Source: UBA1359 sp029570385 (GTDB taxonomy: Bacteria > Patescibacteriota > Patescibacteriia > Patescibacteriales > Patescibacteriaceae). Taken from it: a DNA stretch of 12,409 bases. The stretch lies in assembly GCA_035351315.1 (NCBI GenBank), contig DAOPVX010000015.1:1-12409 (forward strand), read 5' to 3'. Position 1 is the first letter of the stretch. Every line of letters begins with the position of its first letter. Made by a program: the position numbers and the translations under genes. The notes beneath the pieces are model-generated. The model ran no database searches. It was not told the DNA's origin and saw only the letters and a program-made list of their open reading frames with translations. This document shows positions 7,010 to 12,409 of this stretch, in pieces.

Positions 7010-7963
7010 TTATTTTATTTGTTTTAATAAATCATTTAACTGTTTGGGTAGGCGAATAGTAAATTTTCGCCGTTTCTTTTGTAAATCCAAAAATGACAAT
7101 TCGCTAGCGACTAAAAAAACCCGTCCCAAATTTAATTCTTTATTTTTTAGTTTAGTTTTATTAGTACCATACCAATCGTCGCCGACTAACGGATGATCAA
7201 TCGCGGCCAAATGGGCGCGAATTTGATGAGTGCGACCGGTTTTAATTACAACTTTTAATAAGCTGTAGTTCTGCCACTGACGGATGACCTCATATTCAGT
7301 CAGCGCTGCCTTACCCTCTTGATTGGCTGGTCGGGCCGCCATTTTACGACCGTCGCTGGAACGACCCAAATTAAAATTAATTACGCCCTCTGATTTAGAT
7401 AAAACACCATAAACTAAGGCAGTATAACATTTCTTAACGGTTCGGTATTGAAATTGCCGCTTGAGATAAGCAAACATCGCCACCGTGCGCGGAATAACCA
7501 TCAACCCGCTAACATCCTTATCTAAACGATGAACGATGCCGGGACGAACCGCACTATCGCCCAGCGATAATATTGCCGGATATTTCTTAGCTATTGCTGC
7601 CGCGACGGTCGGTCGGCGTGGCGGCCAAACATTATCATGAACCAATAAGCCGGCCGGCTTATTAACTACTAAAAAATCCGGTTCAGTCGCAATAATCTTA
7701 AGCTTGGCCTTAGCCGCGGCTTCAGTCGATGCGGCTAATTTAGTAGCCCGAGTAAGCGTGGCTGACCGCGATAACGGGACAATTTTTAGCTTATCACCGA
7801 TAATCAATTGATAGTGTGCCTTAACAATTTGACCATTAACTAAAACTGATCCGGCCTCAATCCGCTTTTGCCATTCGGAACGAGATTGTTCGGGCCAGCG
7901 ATTAGCCAATAGCTTGTCCAAGCGCTGACCGGCTAAATTATCGTCAATCACTAAAAGACGCAT
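7010..7963 (-). CDS. RluA-family pseudouridine synthase (RluD-like)
   Basis: Converts specific uridines in structured RNA, usually 23S rRNA, to pseudouridine. The 317-residue protein has an N-terminal S4 RNA-binding domain (about 11-62, with AGQRLDKLLA and the strand VLVNGQIV). The catalytic domain follows: FLVVNKPAGLLVH (97-109), the active-site motif HRLDKDVSG (145-153) with catalytic Asp148, and the C-terminal TGRTHQIRAHLA (242-253) and HPLVGDDWYG. An Ala/Lys-rich linker of about 20 residues joins S4 and catalytic domains. It starts 4 bp after the glycosyltransferase stop. The family is secure; whether it acts like RluD (positions 1911/1915/1917 in E. coli numbering) or like RluC cannot be told from sequence alone. 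Confidence 0.95.
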   Translation of the reverse strand: MRLLVIDDNLAGQRLDKLLANRWPEQSRSEWQKRIEAGSVLVNGQIVKAHYQLIIGDKLKIVPLSRSATLTRATKLAASTEAAAKAKLKIIATEPDFLVVNKPAGLLVHDNVWPPRRPTVAAAIAKKYPAILSLGDSAVRPGIVHRLDKDVSGLMVIPRTVAMFAYLKRQFQYRTVKKCYTALVYGVLSKSEGVINFNLGRSSDGRKMAARPANQEGKAALTEYEVIRQWQNYSLLKVVIKTGRTHQIRAHLAAIDHPLVGDDWYGTNKTKLKNKELNLGRVFLVASELSFLDLQKKRRKFTIRLPKQLNDLLKQIK

Positions 7964-7967
7964 ACCG

Positions 7968-9089
7968 TTAGGCTAGATAATTAGTAAATTCAATCAATTG
8001 ACGCTCTAGGTTGCCGAACTCGGCAATCCACTGACGGCTATGCCAAGACAAACGACCAGCCAACATTTTATCTTGTTGCAACTGAATGACCGCTTGAGCA
8101 ATCATCTCTGGCTCCGGTTTTTCCACAATCATCGCTGTTTGCCCTGGTAATAAAAAATCAGTCGTTAACCGGTTTTTAGGTGCAATAATTGGTAAGCCAA
8201 CCGCCATGGCTTGCAGCAATCGATACCAATCGCGGGAGGTGGTAGTTGACAACTCAATCAGCGCATCAAGACTGCGGAACCATTTATCTAGCGGCTCTTG
8301 CCGGCCGACAAACCAGACTAAATTAGCCAAATCTAGTTGTTTAGCCAGCCATTGCAATTCTTTACGCTGGGGGCCATCACCGATAATAACTAACTGCACG
8401 CTGGGGATAACCGACAAGACAATTTTCAGTGAACGCAATAATATCTCAACCGCCTGATTATTATCCAAGTCAACGACCGCGCCAACAACAAAATATTTAG
8501 ATTCAACTTGTTCGCGCTGTCCATCAGCTAGACTGTCAAACAAGTCGGCCTGCTGACTAACGCTAGCCTGATCCAGGGCTGGCAACAAACGTTGTTCACT
8601 AATACCGCCGGTCAATTGCTGACCGTCATCAACTTGAGGAATATAAGAAATAAGCTTGACTCGCGCAGCTTGATGGCGATAAACAGCGTTGAGCGGAGCG
8701 ATTAATTTTACTTCCGACTCCTCTGGTAACCGCAGCCAAACCACCGGCAATTTCAACCACAAAGCCGGCTGAGTCAACACTATTTTATCCAGCCAAGACA
8801 AGCAAATCAGACCATCAATCTGCCGCTGTTTTACCAGTGTAGCTAGCCGACGCCAAAATAATAAATACAACCCTGGTAAAAACAAAAACAGCCCTAACCT
8901 GAAAAATGACCGAGCAATAATCGCTCTAGCTGGAAAACTAATCTGCGGCCATGATTGCCGAAACCATAAATCGCTTAATTGACCGGCTGTTGACCACAAA
9001 ACGGCCCGACCGTTACACCAACGGCTAAAAAGACCGACCGTTAAGGTCTGATCGATCTGAACTAAACTAGCAATTAACGGTTGCTTCAT
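7968..9089 (-). CDS. GT-B (GT4-like) glycosyltransferase with altered active-site motif
   Basis: Predicted cytoplasmic-face sugar transferase, likely acting on a lipid-linked glycan that the adjacent flippase exports. Of 373 residues, the C-terminal half (about 198-373) is a recognisable GT4 domain: VQLVIIGDGPQRKEL (231-245), LVWFVGRQEPLDKWFRSLDALI (257-278), LLQAMAVGLPIIAPK (291-305). The family's EX7E catalytic motif is not seen: the two glutamate positions align with Ser285 and Gln293. The N-terminal half is divergent and has a hydrophobic stretch near 62-79 that could bind the membrane. Its ATG overlaps the flippase stop by 4 bp (ATGA), implying translational coupling. Either the enzyme uses other residues or it has become a non-catalytic or noncanonical transferase. 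Confidence 0.85.
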   Translation of the reverse strand: MKQPLIASLVQIDQTLTVGLFSRWCNGRAVLWSTAGQLSDLWFRQSWPQISFPARAIIARSFFRLGLFLFLPGLYLLFWRRLATLVKQRQIDGLICLSWLDKIVLTQPALWLKLPVVWLRLPEESEVKLIAPLNAVYRHQAARVKLISYIPQVDDGQQLTGGISEQRLLPALDQASVSQQADLFDSLADGQREQVESKYFVVGAVVDLDNNQAVEILLRSLKIVLSVIPSVQLVIIGDGPQRKELQWLAKQLDLANLVWFVGRQEPLDKWFRSLDALIELSTTTSRDWYRLLQAMAVGLPIIAPKNRLTTDFLLPGQTAMIVEKPEPEMIAQAVIQLQQDKMLAGRLSWHSRQWIAEFGNLERQLIEFTNYLA

Positions 9090-10528
9090 ACAGTACCAGA
9101 TTTAATAATCTGTTGCCAACGCCGCCAATCAATAACCTTAAGGACGGTTAAGCTCAAACCATAACTAACCGCGGCCAATAAAATTATTAACAATAATTGG
9201 CTCGCTCCACGATTAGCCCAATCACGCAATGGCCAAACAATCGCCGCCATTATTAGATTAGCTAACGCTACTTTCCCAGTTACCGACCACAACCAGCGCC
9301 AGCCAACTAATTTACGCGCCCAATAGGCCGACAGACCGGCAATCAACAATTCACTATAGACCGTCACAATCGCTGCCCCCCAATATGACAGCCAATTAAT
9401 TAAGACTATATAAGCCGGCACCGCGGTAATAGCCACGATAAAATATGACTTAATCATTACTCGCTGACGATTGATGGCAATTAAGATATGATTAAAAAGA
9501 CAGCTGACAAAAATACCAGCAATAGCCATTAATAATAAAGCCAAAATCGGCCCAGCCGCTGTAAAATCTGACCCGGCCACCAAGCTGATTATCGGACGAG
9601 CTAAAAGTTGACCGCCAATAATCAAAGGACAAACAACAACTATTAAAACATTGATTGCGCCGCTGACTAAAAAATCAAACCTAGCGCGCTGGCCAGCTGC
9701 CCAACTTCTGGCTAGAAGCGGCAATAATAAACCAATAATCAAAAAAGGCAGACTGGTTAAAACATCAATTACCTTGTAAGCCGCCCCATACAGGCCGACA
9801 GCCGCTTCGCCTTTAAACCAGTTCAAAAAAAGAATATCGGCCCGCAAATATAATAGATTTAAGGTAATTGTTATCGCTAGCGGCCAGGAACGCGAGGCGA
9901 TTTCCCGCCACAACTGTTGATTATAGGCCGGTTTGATAACAATTCGCCGCGCTGCCAAACGCCAAGCGATAATTAATTGAATCAAGTTGGAGATAGCGGT
10001 GGCCATAATTATCCCGCCCAATCCCCAATTGTATTGCTGAGTAATTATTAAGCCCGCCAACCATAAAATCCGACCGACAACTTCGGACAGCATTAAATGA
10101 TCGGTCTTGAGTTCGCTTTGAAAAAAACCGACAAAAACCTGATTAACAGCAATAAAAAAATAAGATGCCGCTAAAATAACCAGAATCGGCCACAATTGAC
10201 GATAGTACGGTATTAGGCCACCAGCCAGCAAGCCAACAGCCAAAATTAAACTAGCCGATAACAATCGAAAGCCGCACAGATTATTCAAAATTTTCGACTG
10301 ATCGGCTGGTCGTTCATTGATCATTTGAGCTGTTACCATAGTCATGCCCAAATCAGCCAAAATAGCGAAAATACCTAAAAAATTATTAATAGCAACATAG
10401 CGGCCAAAACCAATAACTCCCAAATAACGAGTGATTAAAGCCACTCCGAGCAAACCAAAAACAACCGACAGACCCTTGCCGATTAATTGAATTAGACTAT
10501 TATAAGCAAACTTCTTAGCTAAAGACAT
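9086..10528 (-). CDS. Wzx/MATE-like polysaccharide flippase (MOP superfamily)
   Basis: This 480-residue inner-membrane protein has about fourteen hydrophobic helices and short loops, the size and topology of O-antigen/teichoic acid-type flippases that move lipid-linked glycans across the membrane. The N-terminus has the family pattern: AYNSLIQLIGKGLSVVFGLL, then RYLGVIGFGRYVAINNFLG (helix 1 to helix 2 loop with the G-x-x-x-FG-x-Y motif). Positively charged loops such as RLAARR and RRW follow the positive-inside rule. It leads an operon with the overlapping glycosyltransferase gene, which supports a surface-glycan role. The start codon at 10528 gives an intact first helix. It is preceded by ACGGGG, which is not a Shine-Dalgarno motif. 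Substrate unknown. Confidence 0.92.
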   Translation of the reverse strand: MSLAKKFAYNSLIQLIGKGLSVVFGLLGVALITRYLGVIGFGRYVAINNFLGIFAILADLGMTMVTAQMINERPADQSKILNNLCGFRLLSASLILAVGLLAGGLIPYYRQLWPILVILAASYFFIAVNQVFVGFFQSELKTDHLMLSEVVGRILWLAGLIITQQYNWGLGGIIMATAISNLIQLIIAWRLAARRIVIKPAYNQQLWREIASRSWPLAITITLNLLYLRADILFLNWFKGEAAVGLYGAAYKVIDVLTSLPFLIIGLLLPLLARSWAAGQRARFDFLVSGAINVLIVVVCPLIIGGQLLARPIISLVAGSDFTAAGPILALLLMAIAGIFVSCLFNHILIAINRQRVMIKSYFIVAITAVPAYIVLINWLSYWGAAIVTVYSELLIAGLSAYWARKLVGWRWLWSVTGKVALANLIMAAIVWPLRDWANRGASQLLLIILLAAVSYGLSLTVLKVIDWRRWQQIIKSGTV

Positions 10529-10533
10529 CCCCG

Positions 10534-10562
10534 TTGTTTTTTAAGTGACCATCAGATATAAT
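10534..10562 (+). promoter_or_regulatory. Promoter of the 135-aa VirB2-like gene
   Basis: TTGTTT (10534-10539) and a perfect TATAAT (10557-10562) are spaced 17 bp apart. Transcription would start near 10569, giving a leader of about 25 nt to the ATG at 10594. It overlaps the opposing promoter of the flippase operon. Confidence 0.7.
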
Positions 10563-10588
10563 AACTATATCACAATATCTTAAAAAAC
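10536..10588. repeat. Nested inverted repeat in the divergent promoter region
   Basis: Outer perfect 10-bp arms lie at 10536-10545 and 10579-10588. Inner perfect 6-bp arms lie at 10555-10560 and 10566-10571. The two dyads have centres one base apart, about 10562 and 10563. The whole element spans both promoters and is a candidate operator for a dimeric or tetrameric regulator. Confidence 0.75.
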
Positions 10589-10591
10589 CAA
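10564..10591 (-). promoter_or_regulatory. Candidate promoter of the flippase operon
   Basis: On the minus strand TTGGTT (10591-10586) and TATAGT (10569-10564) are separated by 16 bp. The -10 differs from consensus at one position. It lies almost on top of the opposing plus-strand -10 at 10557-10562, so the two promoters cannot easily be open at once. Confidence 0.5.
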
Positions 10592-10593
10592 CT

Positions 10594-11001
10594 ATGTCTC
10601 AATCAACTCTGGCTCTCCGGCTAATCGGCTTGGCCAGTATCGTACTTCTTAATTTATCAATGTTTTTTCCAACACCGGCGGCGGCCCAATTTAATCCCAG
10701 CCAACAAAGAGGATTAAATAAAATCGGTGCAACAGCTTATGCTACAACCGGGCAACCCCAGGATATTCGCTTGATTATCGGCAATGGCCTCAAGGTAATT
10801 CTAGAATTAATCGGTTTTGTCTTAGTCATCTTAATGATAATTTCCGGATTACAATATATGACGGCCGCCGGTAATAAAACCAAGATTGACGCCGCTGTCA
10901 ATCGTATTAAGAATGCTTTTATCGGATTGATAATAATTCTAATTGCCTACGCGGCCACTGTTTTTATCATCGCCCAATTAACAGCCGCTATCGGATCTTA
11001 A
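10594..11001 (+). CDS. VirB2/TrbC-like two-helix membrane protein (pilin-like), no cysteines
   Basis: Its 135 residues begin with a signal peptide (1-31, cleavage probably after AAA) and end with two transmembrane helices at about 67-88 and 108-130. The segment between them, SGLQYMTAAGNKTKIDAAVN and following, matches the loop of VirB2/TrbC-like proteins and is shared with the two minus-strand genes nearby (GGL..M.AAGNETKI and GGL.WMTAGGNEKAV). VirB2 proteins are the pilin subunits of type IV secretion and conjugation systems. In Patescibacteria such proteins are common and often lack any linked secretion ATPase, so a pilus role is inference. The gene is the only plus-strand gene in the window and has its own promoter. 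Its stop lies 5 bp from the stop of the convergent 215-aa gene. No Shine-Dalgarno motif. Confidence 0.85.
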   Translation: MSQSTLALRLIGLASIVLLNLSMFFPTPAAAQFNPSQQRGLNKIGATAYATTGQPQDIRLIIGNGLKVILELIGFVLVILMIISGLQYMTAAGNKTKIDAAVNRIKNAFIGLIIILIAYAATVFIIAQLTAAIGS

Positions 11002-11006
11002 TTTAA

Positions 11007-11654
11007 TTAAATACAGCAATTGGCATCAAAGCATTCGGTTGGTTGAGTGAAACAAGGCTCGTCTAACACACACCCGGCTGGACATTGTTCAGTCTCAGGC
11101 GGACTGATAGATTCTTCTTCATTATTATTAATAAGTAGACAACAACCAGGAGTATCCCAACATTCGACTGGCTGGTTCAAGTCAAAACAAGATTTATCAA
11201 GCATACATCCAGCTGGACATTGTTCCTCAAGGGGACCGATAAATCCTCCTTCTTCACTATTTTCACTACTGAAAGAGGTCTCCGGTACAATCGGTAGATC
11301 CTCATATTCATCGTGCAGATTGCCACCCAATGTCTTCAAGAAAAAGGTAATCGCGGTATAAGACATAAAAATAACCACCAAACCAATAGCTGTATAGGCT
11401 ACAACACTTTTGCCTTGTTTAATTTTAGTTTCATTGCCGGCAGCCAAAATAATGGACAGACCGCCGTAAACCAGCATTAATAAAGCCAGCGAACCGATCA
11501 CGGCCAAAATTCGCTTAATAACTCCGCCTATATAGACATCGCCACCCAATAAACTATTGATACCGGTTATAGGATTATCTAATTTAACGGTGGCAGCAGC
11601 CGAGACTGACAGTGGCAGTAGGCTAGCTAAAATGATAAAAAATATTTTTGCCAT
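11007..11654 (-). CDS. VirB2/TrbC-like membrane protein with two C-terminal six-cysteine repeats
   Basis: The 215-residue protein has a signal peptide (about 1-20, cleavage near SAA), two hydrophobic helices (about 46-68 and 84-108) with the VirB2-like loop YGGLSIILAAGNETKI between them, then an acidic linker (114-144). The tail carries two copies of a six-cysteine unit: C146, C150, C156, C165, C171, C172 and C191, C195, C201, C208, C213, C214, with the pattern C-x3-C-x5-C-x(6-8)-C-x(4-5)-CC and the shared sequence EQCPAGC. An Asn/Glu-rich spacer joins them. If the topology follows VirB2, both termini are extracytoplasmic, so the repeats would be exposed and probably disulfide bonded. It starts 6 bp after the 194-aa gene. 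The function of the repeats is not known to me. Confidence 0.85.
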   Translation of the reverse strand: MAKIFFIILASLLPLSVSAAATVKLDNPITGINSLLGGDVYIGGVIKRILAVIGSLALLMLVYGGLSIILAAGNETKIKQGKSVVAYTAIGLVVIFMSYTAITFFLKTLGGNLHDEYEDLPIVPETSFSSENSEEGGFIGPLEEQCPAGCMLDKSCFDLNQPVECWDTPGCCLLINNNEEESISPPETEQCPAGCVLDEPCFTQPTECFDANCCI

Positions 11655-11660
11655 AGACGA

Positions 11661-12245
11661 TTAATTAGCCAAACTATTAAATAAAAATTTCAGAATGGTG
11701 TACGAAGAAAATATGAGAACTAAACCGACAGCTGTCCACAAAATTATTTGTTTAGCTTGACCAACCGCCTTTTCGTTACCGCCGGCTGTCATCCACAATA
11801 ATCCGCCATAAACCATCATAATAACAGTCAAAGTCCCGGTTAAGCCCAATAATCCTTTAATAATATTGCCAATAAACTCTTCATGCCCGACTTTAATCAG
11901 GCTGGAAAATTTTGGCAGTTTTTTCTCCGGAGCTGGCGGTTTTTCATCAGTGGTTTGCGTAATGGTATCTGTGTCATTCTTACACCTTCCATATATTGGT
12001 GTATTCACCCTAGCGCCTTGGCAACAAACTTTGCCAGCATTGTTGTTCCATAGTGTCTGGCAAGATGAATCGCCGGCCGAATATGAAGTTAAACCAATTT
12101 CACTACAACTTGCAGCGTTCAAGGTACAACAACGTTTTGTTCCTTGTAAACAAGCATCAGCCTGCACAGAAGCCTTCGGGCAACCAAAAATAGTAATAAA
12201 TAAACCAACAAATACTATTATAATAACGGCGCTATGTTTAAACAT
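11661..12245 (-). CDS. VirB2/TrbC-like membrane protein with N-terminal cysteine-rich domain
   Basis: This 194-residue protein has a signal peptide (1-29, cleavage probably after VQA), an N-terminal cysteine-rich domain with eight cysteines (32, 39, 40, 47, 62, 74, 75, 88, including two CC pairs), a charged/Pro linker (95-112), then two hydrophobic helices (about 127-150 and 166-190) with the VirB2-like loop YGGLLWMTAGGNEKAV. Compared with the next gene, the cysteine domain has moved to the other end of the same membrane core, so both could face outside the membrane. The gene opens a two-gene unit behind an extended -10 promoter. Its ATG lies inside a perfect 16-bp palindrome. The cysteine domain resembles small disulfide-rich extracellular domains in general; I cannot name a family. 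Confidence 0.85.
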   Translation of the reverse strand: MFKHSAVIIIVFVGLFITIFGCPKASVQADACLQGTKRCCTLNAASCSEIGLTSYSAGDSSCQTLWNNNAGKVCCQGARVNTPIYGRCKNDTDTITQTTDEKPPAPEKKLPKFSSLIKVGHEEFIGNIIKGLLGLTGTLTVIMMVYGGLLWMTAGGNEKAVGQAKQIILWTAVGLVLIFSSYTILKFLFNSLAN

Positions 12246-12247
12246 AG
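12232..12247. repeat. 16-bp perfect palindrome over a start codon
   Basis: The sequence CTATGTTTAAACATAG is fully self-complementary and contains the ATG of the 194-aa gene at its edge. In DNA it could bind a dimeric regulator. In RNA it has no loop of its own and would form at best a weak hairpin. Confidence 0.8.
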
Positions 12248-12271
12248 AAAAAATAAATATTTAATTATTTA

Positions 12272-12280
12272 ATTATAACA
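12272..12280 (-). promoter_or_regulatory. Extended -10 promoter of the 194/215-aa gene pair
   Basis: On the minus strand TGTTATAAT (12280-12272) is a perfect extended -10 element (TG-N-TATAAT). No convincing -35 is found at the usual distance, which is typical of this promoter class. The start would lie about 20 nt upstream of the ATG at 12245, and the tRNA terminator lies just upstream. Confidence 0.65.
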
Positions 12281-12355
12281 AAAAATCAATTGACCGGCTA
12301 CTATTTATTTTAAAATGTATCTTGATTATAAAAACATGCTTAATAAAACTCATTC

Positions 12356-12380
12356 AAAAAAACAGGCCATTTAGCCTGTT
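12356..12380 (-). terminator. Intrinsic terminator of the tRNA gene
   Basis: A perfect 7-bp stem (12361-12367 with 12374-12380) encloses a 6-nt loop and is followed on the minus strand by a run of seven T, two of which overlap the stem. It starts 7 bp after the tRNA 3' end. Confidence 0.88.
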
Positions 12381-12387
12381 CTTTATG

Positions 12388-12409
12388 TAGTCCCTAGGGG
12401 AATCGAACC
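12388..12409 (-). tRNA. 3' end of a tRNA gene (T-loop and acceptor strand; 5' part outside window)
   Basis: On the minus strand the window begins inside the T arm: GGTTCGATTCC fits positions 52-62 of a tRNA with the invariant GTTCGA T-loop. It is followed by the T-stem's 3' side, a seven-base acceptor strand (AGGGACT) and discriminator A at 12388. The next three bases are CAT, so CCA is not encoded. Without the anticodon the amino acid cannot be assigned. Confidence 0.85.

Noticed and set aside
9086..9089. UGA recoding as in Absconditabacteria or Gracilibacteria
   Set aside because: The flippase ends at TGA, at the expected family length and in a normal ATGA overlap. No in-frame TGA occurs in other genes, so the standard bacterial code fits.
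11661..12245. Lipoprotein signal (IFGC at residues 19-22) in the 194-aa protein
   Set aside because: Phe before Gly-Cys is a poor lipobox fit, and a good type I cleavage site (VQA) follows; cannot be decided, so not called.
11866..12264. 132-codon plus-strand open frame
   Set aside because: It is antisense to the 194-aa pilin-like gene, and its start lies within that gene. The minus-strand product has a signal peptide, helices and paralogues.

Overview
The window reads like a chromosomal segment of an uncultivated, streamlined bacterium, most probably of the Candidate Phyla Radiation (Patescibacteria, Parcubacteria-like). This placement is inference. It rests on three small VirB2/TrbC-like membrane proteins, long secreted proteins built from tail-fibre-type 'VGIGTTSP' repeats, AT-rich leaders without Shine-Dalgarno motifs before every gene, and very tight gene packing. 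TAA and TGA are both used as stops, and there is no sign of UGA recoding. No phylogenetic marker such as 16S rRNA is present.

Layout, following the mostly minus-strand transcription from right to left. At the right edge is the 3' end of a tRNA, followed by its own intrinsic terminator. Next, an extended -10 promoter drives two adjacent genes for VirB2-like two-helix proteins (194 and 215 aa), each carrying an extra cysteine-rich domain. They converge, with a 5-bp gap, on a plus-strand gene for a third, cysteine-free VirB2-like protein (135 aa). That gene and the next minus-strand operon share a short intergenic region in which two promoters overlap face to face inside a nested dyad.

The minus-strand operon runs from a 14-helix Wzx/MATE-like flippase, through a GT-B glycosyltransferase with an altered active-site motif, an RluA-family pseudouridine synthase and a CMP kinase, to glyceraldehyde-3-phosphate dehydrogenase. 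The flippase and glycosyltransferase suggest surface polysaccharide export; the rest is core metabolism and RNA modification. Then comes groES-groEL, controlled by a textbook sigma70-type promoter overlapping a CIRCE (HrcA) operator and ended by a strong hairpin terminator.

Left of the groEL terminator, a separate promoter drives two tandem genes for large secreted fibre-like proteins. The first (547 aa) is complete and ends in a cysteine-rich 'CC' domain. The second begins at 1546 with a signal peptide and an 18-cysteine N-terminal region and runs off the left edge of the window after 515 codons.

The most interesting content is the cell-surface set: two modular fibre proteins sharing a repeated module, and two VirB2-like proteins decorated with disulfide-type cysteine domains placed at opposite termini. 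If both transmembrane helices are topologically VirB2-like, both decorations would face the outside. Taken together this may be a disulfide-stabilised surface apparatus. That is a hypothesis, since no secretion ATPase or assembly gene lies in the window.
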